The notes under the pieces were generated by a model, which was not told the origin of the DNA, made no database searches, and saw nothing but the letters and a program-made list of their open reading frames with translations. Shown here in pieces: positions 24,166-31,929 of a DNA stretch of 31,929 nt. The DNA is from an uncultured Collinsella sp. GTDB lineage: Bacteria > Actinomycetota > Coriobacteriia > Coriobacteriales > Coriobacteriaceae. The position numbers and the translations under genes were made by a program. The stretch is from NCBI GenBank assembly GCA_934646965.1, contig CAKUEZ010000015.1, positions 1 through 31,929 on the forward strand, read 5' to 3'. Position 1 is the stretch's first letter. Each line of letters starts with the position of its first letter.

Positions 24166-25572
24166 ATGCCTCTTGCAGATTCCTTTAGCCTGCTTGTTTT
24201 GGGTCAGGGTAAATCCGGCCTCGATGTCGCGCGCTGGGCGCTTGCCCACCCCGAGCGCGTGAACGCCGTTACCGTCTATGGCGGCGGCACCTCCGAGCCC
24301 AATGACGCCACGCGTGCGCTCGAGGCCATGGGTGCGTCGTTTGTCTATGGCACCGAGCAGGTGGAGGGCGTCTACGACGCGTGCGTGACGTGCCCGGGTA
24401 TCTCGGAGTTTTCGGCGTTCTTTAAAGCGGGTCGTGAGCATGCCTCCCAGATTATGGGTGAGCCCGAGTTTGCCTATCGCCTGTCGCCGGATAATTGGAT
24501 TGCCATTACGGGCACCAACGGCAAGACGACCACCACGTCGCTGACCGACTACCTGCTTAAGGCCGCCGGTGAGGCCAGCGTGGCTGTGGGCAACATCGGT
24601 GAGCCGCCGGTGAACGAGATCGATGACCGCGCTCACAACGAGTGGTTTGTGGCGGAGCTTTCGAGCTATCAGATCGCCACGGCGACCGAGCTTCACCCCC
24701 GCGTGGCGGTCCTGCTCAACATCACGCCCGATCACCTGGGCTGGCATAAGAGCCATAAGAACTATGCGCTCGCCAAGATCAAGCTGTTCGAGAATATGGT
24801 CGACGACGATCTCGTGGTTATCGACGTCGAGGACGCCGGCATCCATGAGTTCGATGAGTATATCTATACGCCGGGTCGTCGCATCTGCAAGGTCGCCTTT
24901 GACGAGCCCGAGGGTGCGGACGCCGCCTTCGTGCGCGACGGCAAGATGATCGTGCGTCTGAAGGGCGTCGAGACTCCGCTTATCGCCACGTCCGAGCTTA
25001 AGATCTCGGGCCATCACAATGTCATTAATGCCCTGTGCGCCGCTACGGCGGCCCTGGCGGTCGGCGCCGATGTCGAAGGCATCTGCCGTGGCCTTGCCTC
25101 CTTCCAGCCGCTCGAGCACCGCGTGGAGCCTTGCGGCGAGATTGACGGCGTGCGCTACGTCAACGATTCCAAGGCCACGAACACCGACGCGGTCGAGAAA
25201 GCCCTGACGGCGTTTCCCGACGACGACGTTATCTTGCTGCTCGGCGGCCACGACAAGGGCACGCCGCTCGCGGACTTTGCCCGTGTCGTTATGGATAACG
25301 TGCGTTCGGTCGTCTGTTTTGGCGATGCGCGTGAGCGTTTTACCGCCGCTATGGACGAGGCGGATGTCGATGGTGACGTGGATATCGCCCAGGCCGATGA
25401 CCTGCGCGACGCCGTTGACGTTGCCCGCTCGCTCTCGAGCCGCGGCGACGTGATCCTGCTTTCGCCTGCCTGCTCTTCGTTTGATGAGTTTTCGGGCTAC
25501 GAGGAGCGCGGCCGTGTGTTTAAGGACTATGTGGCCCAGCTTGCCGCCGCAGCAAAATCGCAAACGGAATAG
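24166..25572 (+). CDS. murD: UDP-N-acetylmuramoylalanine--D-glutamate ligase
   Basis: MurD adds D-glutamate to UDP-MurNAc-L-Ala. The 468-aa product has the N-terminal Rossmann-like domain (LLVLGQGKSGLDVAR), the ATP loop ITGTNGKTTTT with K120, ELSSYQ for the second ATP-site glutamate region, LNITPDHLGWHKS, and the C-terminal NDSKATNTDA and LSPACSSFDEF motifs that single out MurD among Mur ligases. It lies nine bases after mraY with a weak ribosome binding site. Confidence 0.95.
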   Translation: MPLADSFSLLVLGQGKSGLDVARWALAHPERVNAVTVYGGGTSEPNDATRALEAMGASFVYGTEQVEGVYDACVTCPGISEFSAFFKAGREHASQIMGEPEFAYRLSPDNWIAITGTNGKTTTTSLTDYLLKAAGEASVAVGNIGEPPVNEIDDRAHNEWFVAELSSYQIATATELHPRVAVLLNITPDHLGWHKSHKNYALAKIKLFENMVDDDLVVIDVEDAGIHEFDEYIYTPGRRICKVAFDEPEGADAAFVRDGKMIVRLKGVETPLIATSELKISGHHNVINALCAATAALAVGADVEGICRGLASFQPLEHRVEPCGEIDGVRYVNDSKATNTDAVEKALTAFPDDDVILLLGGHDKGTPLADFARVVMDNVRSVVCFGDARERFTAAMDEADVDGDVDIAQADDLRDAVDVARSLSSRGDVILLSPACSSFDEFSGYEERGRVFKDYVAQLAAAAKSQTE

Positions 25573-25575
25573 GGG

Positions 25576-27102
25576 ATGCCGGTGAGAGAGGAGAGCCCCC
25601 GACAAGGTATGAGGAGGCCCGACTCGGACCGTGCTTCCTCGCAGCGTAGTACGCCGCGTTCTGGTCGCGGCGGGCAGACGCTCAGCGAGCGCTATATTGC
25701 CGGCGTTCCCGCCCGCATCATGCGCCCCCGTTTGATATTTATGGCATGCCTGTTTTCCCTGGTGTGCTTTGGCCTTTTGATGGTGTACTCAGCGTCCTCG
25801 GTCGAGGCGCTGCACGAGAACGGCTCGGCGACCTATTTTTTGTTTCGACAGCTTGGGTTTACGGTAGTGGGCTTGGCTGCCCTTGAGTTTATTGCACGCC
25901 TTGCACCCGATAGCTTCTTTAAGGAGAACGCGCTCGGAGTTGTCCTCTTCGTCATGATCGGTCTGCTCCTGCTCGTGTTCCTTTTCGGCAGCGGCAGTCG
26001 TGGCGCGACGCGCTGGTTGAATATCGCTGGCGTTCAGTTTCAGCCGTCGGAGTTCTTGAAGCCGTTTGCTATCGCATATTCCGCCATTATGCTCGATCGC
26101 TTTTTTTCGCCAGGTGGCAATATCAATGAGTTTGCCATCAAGATGGTCGGGTGCCTAGGCCCCTCGCTCTTTTTGATTTTTATTCAGCCCGACTTTGGCA
26201 CTGTTTTGATCATCTTGTTGACGATCGCATGCATGGCATTATTTGCTGGCATTGATACGAGGTACATCGTCGGTGCCGCTATTTTTGGTGTTCTCGTTAT
26301 TATTATTGCTCTTATTGCAAAGCCGTACCGCATGGTGCGTGTTCAGGTTGCCTTGAACCCTTGGGCTGATGAGTACGGAGATGGCTACCAGGCCACGCTT
26401 GCCATCATGGCGTTTGCTTCGGGTGGATTGTTCGGCCGTGGCATCGGCAACTCCACCATGAAGTACTCGTATTTGCCCGAGGCGCATAACGATTACATCT
26501 TGGCCATTATCGGCGAGGAAGTTGGCTTTGTGGGCACCCTGCTGTTCTTCTTGGTCTTTGCGATGCTGATCTATTCGGCGTTTCGTATCGCTGAGCAGGC
26601 TACCGACCGTCGCGGAGCGCTCATGGCATCGGGCTCTGCGGTCATTCTCGCGGTGCAGTTTTTGATCAATGCACTGGGCATCCTCAACGTGTTCCCCATG
26701 ACGGGCAAGCCGCTGCCGTTTATTAGCTACGGCGGCTCCTCGATCATCGTGTCGCTTATGCTCGCCGGTTTGATTCTGCGTGTTTCGCGCGAGAGCGCCC
26801 GCCGCGATGAATATGACCGCCGTCGCGAGAGCTTTGCCGTTATGGATGAGAGCACCGCCGGCGTGCCCCACGTGCGCGGGGATCGATCGTCGCGCGGTGG
26901 CTTCACCGTACTGGACGGATTTGCATCTGAGCCCGCCGCCCGCCCGCGCCCGCGAACGGCGCCGCAGGGCCGCCCGCAGCGTCCCACTTCTCGTAACGCG
27001 GGCGGCGGATATAATCGAATCGATTTGAATTCGGACCCCTCGGCGCGCTTGCGCACCGACGACCAGGGGCCGCGCGTACGAAGGGATTACCATGACCGAT
27101 AA
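25576..27102 (+). CDS. ftsW: SEDS-family septal peptidoglycan polymerase FtsW
   Basis: FtsW polymerises lipid II into glycan strands at the septum with its partner class B PBP. The 508-aa product has about ten membrane segments between residues 52 and 401. SEDS motifs are clear: GATRWLNIAGVQFQPSEFLKP (read as two parts around 143-163), QPDFGT (204-209), the catalytic-site PEAHND with D306, and PLPFISYGGSS (379-389). Arg-rich, probably disordered tails occur at both ends (1-45 and 402-508). The start could be ATG 25576 or GTG 25582; the AGGGG overlapping the murD stop is better spaced for the GTG. It overlaps murG by 11 bases. Confidence 0.95.
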   Translation: MPVREESPRQGMRRPDSDRASSQRSTPRSGRGGQTLSERYIAGVPARIMRPRLIFMACLFSLVCFGLLMVYSASSVEALHENGSATYFLFRQLGFTVVGLAALEFIARLAPDSFFKENALGVVLFVMIGLLLLVFLFGSGSRGATRWLNIAGVQFQPSEFLKPFAIAYSAIMLDRFFSPGGNINEFAIKMVGCLGPSLFLIFIQPDFGTVLIILLTIACMALFAGIDTRYIVGAAIFGVLVIIIALIAKPYRMVRVQVALNPWADEYGDGYQATLAIMAFASGGLFGRGIGNSTMKYSYLPEAHNDYILAIIGEEVGFVGTLLFFLVFAMLIYSAFRIAEQATDRRGALMASGSAVILAVQFLINALGILNVFPMTGKPLPFISYGGSSIIVSLMLAGLILRVSRESARRDEYDRRRESFAVMDESTAGVPHVRGDRSSRGGFTVLDGFASEPAARPRPRTAPQGRPQRPTSRNAGGGYNRIDLNSDPSARLRTDDQGPRVRRDYHDR

Positions 27103-28207
27103 GATGACCGTTGCTATCGCAGCCGGCGGCACGGCGGGGCATATCAATCCCGCGCTCGCCTTGGCCGAGGAGCTGCGCGACCGTGGGCATCACGTTGTGT
27201 TCGTGGGTCAATCGCGCAAGCTCGAGGGTCGTCTTGTTCCCGAGGCCGGGTTCGATTTTGTGCCCATCACGGTCACGGGCTTCGATCGCTCCCGCCCCTG
27301 GACCGCATTGACCTCGCTGTGGCGTGTCAACAAGGCGAAGCGTGCGCTTGCCGGCTATTTCTCGAAGGTCGGCAAGCCCGATGCCGCTATCGGCTTTGGA
27401 GCCTATGTCGAGGTCCCGCTGCTGGGCTGGTGCAAGGACGCGGGCGTTCCGTATCTACTGCACGAGCAGAACTCTGTTCCAGGCCTGGCCAATAAGATGA
27501 TGAACTCGCATGCCGCCCGCGTGTGCATCTCGGTGCCGGCTGCACGCTCCGTCTTTGAGCGCGAGGGCGACTCCGACCATGTACTCATGACGGGCAATCC
27601 GGTGCGTCGCTCGGTCATTGAGGGCGATCGCGCCCGCGGCCGCGAGGCGCTTGGCGTGCCTGAGGATGCCGTGCTGCTGCTCGTCTTTGGCGGCTCGCTC
27701 GGTGCCCAGCATCTCAACGAGCGCGTGGCCTCGCTTAAAGGCGACCTGCTCTCGCGCGAGAATCTCTACGTTTTGCATTCGACGGGTGCCGACGGCTTTG
27801 AGGAGACCGAGCGCGCCCTGGCGCTGACGCCCGAGGAGGCGAAGCGTTATCGAGTCCAGCCCTACATCGACAACATGGGTGACATGCTGGCTGCGGCCGA
27901 TCTGGTGCTCTCGCGCTCCGGTGCCTCGAGCGTGGCCGAGATCGCCGCGCTTGCCGTGCCCTCGGTGCTCGTGCCGTATCCGCATGCCACGGCCGACCAC
28001 CAGACCACCAATGCCCGCTACCTGGTCGATGCCGGTGCCGGTGTGCTTCGCGCCGATGCCGATATCGATGCCCCCGCCTTTGCCGAGGAACTGTTGCACC
28101 TGGTGGATGACGCCACGGCGCGCGATGCCATGCGACAGGCGGCGCGCGGCTTGGCACAGGACCGCGCCGCCGCGCTTTTGGCCGATGCGGTAGAGGGTTT
28201 GCGTTAG
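27092..28207 (+). CDS. murG: UDP-GlcNAc:lipid I N-acetylglucosaminyltransferase
   Basis: MurG adds GlcNAc to lipid I, giving lipid II, on the inner membrane face. The 371-aa GT-B enzyme has the N-terminal loop GGTAGH (12-17), HEQNSVPG (124-131), GNPVR, the second-domain loop GGSLGAQ, RSGASSVAEIAALAVPSVLV with the UDP-GlcNAc-binding glutamate, and PYPHATADHQTTNA. The start is within the 3' end of ftsW, indicating translational coupling. Confidence 0.96.
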   Translation: MTDKMTVAIAAGGTAGHINPALALAEELRDRGHHVVFVGQSRKLEGRLVPEAGFDFVPITVTGFDRSRPWTALTSLWRVNKAKRALAGYFSKVGKPDAAIGFGAYVEVPLLGWCKDAGVPYLLHEQNSVPGLANKMMNSHAARVCISVPAARSVFEREGDSDHVLMTGNPVRRSVIEGDRARGREALGVPEDAVLLLVFGGSLGAQHLNERVASLKGDLLSRENLYVLHSTGADGFEETERALALTPEEAKRYRVQPYIDNMGDMLAAADLVLSRSGASSVAEIAALAVPSVLVPYPHATADHQTTNARYLVDAGAGVLRADADIDAPAFAEELLHLVDDATARDAMRQAARGLAQDRAAALLADAVEGLR

Positions 28208-28304
28208 TTAGACGGGATATCGCCGGTCGCCCTCGCGCGGATGCGGTAGGTGCGGTACAGTTAACGGGTTACAGGCAGTGTTTACGCAAGGAGTACACGA
28301 GCAC

Positions 28305-29723
28305 ATGGCTGATTCCCAGACTGCAACCTCCGCGCCCGAGTTTAAGAGCGCCCATTTTATCGGTATCGGTGGCGCCGGTATGAGCGGCATCGCCCTCGTC
28401 CTGCACGAGCGCGGCTATGCCGTTACCGGCTCCGACCTTAAGACGTCGCGCTATATCCGCCAGCTTACCCGCGCCGGCGTGAAGGTGCATGTGGGCCACG
28501 AGGCCGCCACGATCGACGAGGTCAAGCCCGACGTAGTCGTGGTCTCCACCGCTATTCCCGAGTCCAATCCCGAGCTCGTGCGCGCCCGCGAGCTGGGTAT
28601 TCCCGTGTGGCCCCGCGCCAAGATGCTCTCGGCCCTGGGCCACGGCTACACCACCGTCGCCGTTGCCGGCACGCACGGCAAGACCACGACGTCTTCGATG
28701 TGCGCCACCATGCTCGACCGCATGGGTCTGGATCCCAGCTTCTTGATCGGCGGCATCGTCGAGGGCTACGACACCAACGGCAAGAACGGCTCGGGCGATT
28801 ATTTTGTCGCCGAGGCCGACGAGTCCGACAGCTCCTTCCTGTTCCTAAACCCCAACGTGGTCATCGTGACCAATGTCGAGGCGGACCATCTCGATCACTA
28901 CTCGGGCATCGAGGAGATTGAGGCCACCTTCGCCAAGTTCATGAGCCTGGTGGGCGAGAGCGGCACCGTCATCGTCTGCGGCGAGGACCCGCATCTGGTG
29001 GAGCTCGCAAAGTCGACGGGTCGCCATGTGCTGTCCTATGGCTTTGCCGAGAACAACGACATCGTCTGCGTGCATCCGGATGTCAAGGGCATCCAAAGCG
29101 ACTTTATCGTTCGCTTTGAGGACGGCACCGAGCATGCTGTCGAGATCAAGAGCAACCCCGGCCGCCACAACATGCTCAACGCTACGGCCGTCCTGACCGT
29201 CGCCCACGTGCTCGGTCTCGATATCGATACTGCCGCCAAGGCGCTCTCGAGCTTTGAGGGCGTTCGCCGCCGCTTTACCCACGTGGGGGATATCGACGGT
29301 ATCACCGTGGTCGATGACTACGGTCACCATCCCACCGAGATCAAGGCGACGCTCGCCGCCGCCTCGTCGCTGGGCTACAAGCATGTCGACGTCGTGTTCC
29401 AGCCGCATCGCTATTCGCGCCTGCAGGCCTTGTGCGATGACTTTGCCGATGCCTTTGCCAATGCCGATAAGCTGCTGCTGATTGATGTGTTCTCGGCCGG
29501 CGAGATGCCGATCCCGGGTGTTACCTCCAAGATGCTCGCCGATACCGTGCGCGCCAAGCACCCCGGCAAGGAGGTCGTGTACTGCTCCAGCCGTCTTGAG
29601 CTCAATCGCGAGCTCGAGCAAATGGTGGGCGAGGGCGACCTGCTGCTTACCATGGGCGCCGGCGACGTCACGACCGTCGGCCCCGAGTTCATCGAGTACC
29701 TGACTGCCAAGAAAGACGCTTAA
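28305..29723 (+). CDS. murC: UDP-N-acetylmuramate--L-alanine ligase
   Basis: MurC adds the first amino acid, L-alanine, to UDP-MurNAc. The 472-aa product has the N-terminal UDP-binding GIGGAGMSGIA (20-30), the ATP loop AGTHGKTTTSSM with K126, EADESDSSFL, VEADHLDHY and the diagnostic DDYGHHPTEI around residue 340. I take ATG 28305, 11 bases after AAGGAG, rather than the in-frame GTG at 28278, which lacks a site. A 97-base gap from murG is the largest between murF and ftsQ. Confidence 0.95.
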   Translation: MADSQTATSAPEFKSAHFIGIGGAGMSGIALVLHERGYAVTGSDLKTSRYIRQLTRAGVKVHVGHEAATIDEVKPDVVVVSTAIPESNPELVRARELGIPVWPRAKMLSALGHGYTTVAVAGTHGKTTTSSMCATMLDRMGLDPSFLIGGIVEGYDTNGKNGSGDYFVAEADESDSSFLFLNPNVVIVTNVEADHLDHYSGIEEIEATFAKFMSLVGESGTVIVCGEDPHLVELAKSTGRHVLSYGFAENNDIVCVHPDVKGIQSDFIVRFEDGTEHAVEIKSNPGRHNMLNATAVLTVAHVLGLDIDTAAKALSSFEGVRRRFTHVGDIDGITVVDDYGHHPTEIKATLAAASSLGYKHVDVVFQPHRYSRLQALCDDFADAFANADKLLLIDVFSAGEMPIPGVTSKMLADTVRAKHPGKEVVYCSSRLELNRELEQMVGEGDLLLTMGAGDVTTVGPEFIEYLTAKKDA

Positions 29724-29728
29724 GCCCA

Positions 29729-30640
29729 ATGGGTCTGTTTAACGCCGTCATGGCGCTTTCGGGCATGATCGACACGGATGTCGTCGAGGATGAGCGCCTT
29801 GCGCGTCATACGAGTTATCGCATTGGCGGCAGGGCCGATCTCTTCGTGACGTGCCATAGCTATCATGCCCTGCGCCGCGCCGTGGCGGTGCTCGACCGCG
29901 AACAGGTGCCGTGGGTGATTATCGGCAAGGGGTCCAACCTGTTGGTTGCCGATGCCGGTTATCGCGGTGCCGTCATCTCTCTGGGACGTGAGTTTCAGCG
30001 TACGGTTGTTGCCGAGGACGGTTGCACGCTGACCGTTGGCGCGGGCGTTATGTTCGCGCGCTTGGTCAACGACGCTCTGTCGCGCGGGCTTTCGGGCCTT
30101 GAGTTTGCGGTCGGAATCCCCGGCTCGGTCGGCGGCGCCGTGTCCATGAACGCCGGCACGCGGACCGAGTGGATCGGTTCGCTGATTGAGGATGTGGTCA
30201 CGTTTGACCCCGCATCCGGCATTAAGCACTATGCGGGATCTGAGATTGCCTGGGGCTACCGCGAGTGCAGCTTGCCACGTAACGAGATCATTCTCGAGTG
30301 CGTGCTCAAGCTCAAACCCGCGCCCAAAGCGGACATTCGCGAGCGCATGGAGCGGTATCTGACGCGCCGCAAGCGCACGCAGCCCATGGGTCGCGCTTCC
30401 TGCGGGTCGGTCTTTCGCAATCCACCCGATGCGAGCGTCGGCAAGCTGATTGAGGATTGTGGATTAAAGGGTTTTTCGGTTGGCGGTGCGGAAGTTTCGC
30501 CCGTACACGCTAATTTTATCGTCAATAACGGAACCGCCTCGGCCGATGACGTGGCCGCAGTTATGAGGCATGTGCACGGAAAGGTGAGGGAGGCGTATGG
30601 CATCGAGCTCAGACCGGAAGTTAAATTCCTCGGCTTCTAG
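29729..30640 (+). CDS. murB: UDP-N-acetylenolpyruvoylglucosamine reductase (type II MurB)
   Basis: This FAD- and NADPH-dependent enzyme reduces enolpyruvyl-UDP-GlcNAc to UDP-MurNAc. The 303-aa length and lack of the extra type I loop fit type II MurB. Motifs include the FAD-binding HTSYRIGG (27-34), IGKGSNLLV (65-73), GIPGSVGGAVSMNAG (129-143), the proton-donor serine S227 in CGSVFRNP, and the second catalytic residue E297 in RPEVKF. The ATG five bases after the murC stop has no clear SD, so translation is probably coupled. Confidence 0.94.
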   Translation: MGLFNAVMALSGMIDTDVVEDERLARHTSYRIGGRADLFVTCHSYHALRRAVAVLDREQVPWVIIGKGSNLLVADAGYRGAVISLGREFQRTVVAEDGCTLTVGAGVMFARLVNDALSRGLSGLEFAVGIPGSVGGAVSMNAGTRTEWIGSLIEDVVTFDPASGIKHYAGSEIAWGYRECSLPRNEIILECVLKLKPAPKADIRERMERYLTRRKRTQPMGRASCGSVFRNPPDASVGKLIEDCGLKGFSVGGAEVSPVHANFIVNNGTASADDVAAVMRHVHGKVREAYGIELRPEVKFLGF

Positions 30641-31820
30641 AGCATCGAAACCAACCTTCCGCCGCGCCGGAGGGCGTTCCGGCGCACCTGCCCAGCCCCA
30701 ACGTAAACCCTCTACGCCATCCAAGCCTGCGGGCACGATGCGTCCTGTCAAACGACCGAGTGCCAAGCCTCAGCTGAACTCTCGTCCCGTCGCCGGCAAG
30801 ACGCCGCACCCCGCACCGCGTCCCATGGCGTCGCCTAAGCCCGCTATGGGTAGTAAGGCCGCGCATCCGGGCCGCACCATTGGCACTTCGAAGCCCCGTT
30901 CGCTCACCTCGGTTCCCGGCTCTGCCAAGGCCGTTTCGCCGAAAAAGGTATTAAAGCCGTTGGCCTCGCTCGGTTCCGCGGCGACTCAAGCCGCAGGCGC
31001 CGCTGCAGCTGTTAAGGGCAAGGGCAAGATCGTGGGCGGCATTCTGGCCGCGTTGGCCGTGCTCGCGGTCGTCGCCATCGTTGTGATTAACTCCGGCCTG
31101 TTTGCCGCCACCGACATCCAGATCGAGGGCAGCGAGCATGTGACCAAGCATGATGCCATACAGCTCATCAACTTGCCCGAGAACACGTCGCTCTTTAACG
31201 TGAACCCCGATCAGATCACCGAGGACCTTAAGCAAAACCCGTGGGTCTCGGGCGTGGATGTCCAGCGACAGTTTCCCCACACGCTGGTCATTACGCCGAC
31301 GGAGCGCAAGGTCACCGCGATTGCCTATATAAGCTCCGACGATCTTGCCTGGGCCATCGGGGACGATGACACCTGGATCGCGCCGCTTTCGACCTCGGTT
31401 GAGGTTGACGACCAGGGCAATGTCGTTACTTCGGGGGAGGGCGCCAATACGCTGAGCGGTATCGATGCCGCGCTGGCGCTGGCCAAGCACTACGGGGCCG
31501 TGCTGCTCACCGATGTCTCGGCCGATGTCGAGCCGGTTTCGGGACAGACGGTTTCTTCCAAGGCCGTTAAGGCGGGCCTGGACTATGTACGCGGCTTCTC
31601 CGGTGAATTCCTGGCGCAGATCAAGGATATTTCCATACCTTCGGTCGAGGCTATCTCGGCGAATCTCGATAACGGCGTCGAGGTCTCGCTGGGCGATTCT
31701 GACGATATCGCCAAGAAGGAACGCGTTGTGACCAAACTTCTTTCGCAGGTAGAGGGCGTAACCTACATCAACGTTCGGTCCCCCGGAAACTATACGTTTA
31801 GAAACGCGCCGACCGCATAG
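30597..31820 (+). CDS. ftsQ: FtsQ/DivIB-like division protein with long basic cytoplasmic tail
   Basis: This bitopic septum protein is expected to form the FtsQLB/DivIB complex. It has 407 aa. Residues 1-143 form a Lys/Arg/Pro/Ser/Ala-rich tail, the membrane helix is about 145-166, a POTRA domain follows (about 172-240, beginning DIQIEGSEHVTKHDAI and containing NPWVSGVDVQRQFPHTLVI), and a beta domain fills the rest. After D6 there is no acidic residue until D173. The gene overlaps the 3' end of murB by 44 bases and starts at ATG 30597, with GGGAGG close upstream. Confidence 0.9.
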   Translation: MASSSDRKLNSSASRASKPTFRRAGGRSGAPAQPQRKPSTPSKPAGTMRPVKRPSAKPQLNSRPVAGKTPHPAPRPMASPKPAMGSKAAHPGRTIGTSKPRSLTSVPGSAKAVSPKKVLKPLASLGSAATQAAGAAAAVKGKGKIVGGILAALAVLAVVAIVVINSGLFAATDIQIEGSEHVTKHDAIQLINLPENTSLFNVNPDQITEDLKQNPWVSGVDVQRQFPHTLVITPTERKVTAIAYISSDDLAWAIGDDDTWIAPLSTSVEVDDQGNVVTSGEGANTLSGIDAALALAKHYGAVLLTDVSADVEPVSGQTVSSKAVKAGLDYVRGFSGEFLAQIKDISIPSVEAISANLDNGVEVSLGDSDDIAKKERVVTKLLSQVEGVTYINVRSPGNYTFRNAPTA

Positions 31821-31840
31821 CCCTGTTTGGGCTTTGTTGA
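31819..31840 (+). terminator. Weak hairpin after ftsQ
   Basis: AGCCC-TGTTT-GGGCT (31819-31833) overlaps the stop codon and is followed by TTGTTG. It is short, so at best a partial terminator. Confidence 0.35.
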
Positions 31841-31883
31841 GGGGCCATACCACGCCGTTTATCTGGTTTGTTTGGTTTTCACG

Positions 31884-31897
31884 GTCAATTATTTGAC
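31884..31897. promoter_or_regulatory. Inverted repeat in AT-rich DNA downstream of ftsQ
   Basis: GTCAA-TTAT-TTGAC (31884-31897) lies in AT-rich sequence with CATAAT at 31907 and 31919. This looks like the promoter region of a gene beyond the right edge. I cannot fix its -35/-10 pair. Confidence 0.3.
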
Positions 31898-31929
31898 TGA
31901 TACGTTCATAATGTGCAAACATAATACGG

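Overview
The window is high-GC bacterial chromosome. I infer an intestinal Coriobacteriia member, most like Collinsella. The basis is the high GC with strongly C/G-ending codons, the style of the proteins, and the pairing of an arginine deiminase (ADI) locus with a division/cell-wall cluster that runs on past xerD. This is recognition from memory, not a database result.

Left edge (1-2750): the first bases of a minus-strand gene, probably a TRAM-domain RNA methyltransferase, then a minus-strand polyphosphate kinase (ppk1) with a long, unusual Pro/Glu-rich C-terminal tail and its own terminator.

Arginine catabolism (2750-11985): two plus-strand modules, each led by an arginine deiminase gene. 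Module 1 is arcA, an APC-type arginine/ornithine antiporter (arcD) and an aminotransferase (arcT). Module 2 is arcA, a catabolic-type ornithine carbamoyltransferase (arcB) and a YfcC-family membrane transporter. The two arcA copies look identical at the DNA level over about 1.27 kb, but their upstream DNA is diverged. That diverged DNA still shares a pair of CCGTTC boxes exactly 21 bp apart, placed identically relative to matching -35/-10 elements. ARG-box-like sequences lie further upstream in AT-rich DNA. No carbamate kinase gene is present. The locus ends in a highly structured, non-coding stretch with hairpins and REP-like repeats (11845-12310).

Middle (12405-17360): a DUF1846 protein, a small winged-helix protein, CTP synthase (pyrG) and a XerD-like recombinase, with terminators separating the first three transcription units.

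Right side (17361-31929): a dcw cluster in the order mraZ, rsmH, ftsL-like, ftsI-type PBP, murF, mraY, murD, ftsW, murG, murC, murB, ftsQ. murE is missing from its usual place. A well-formed promoter precedes mraZ, and its -35 lies inside a TGGGG-type repeat array matching the MraZ operator pattern. The cluster makes lipid II (MurF, MurD, MurC, MurB, MraY, MurG) and builds it into septal wall (FtsW, the PBP, FtsL, FtsQ). The FtsQ, FtsW and PBP proteins carry long, disordered, mostly basic cytoplasmic tails. The window ends just after ftsQ, where ftsZ would often follow.
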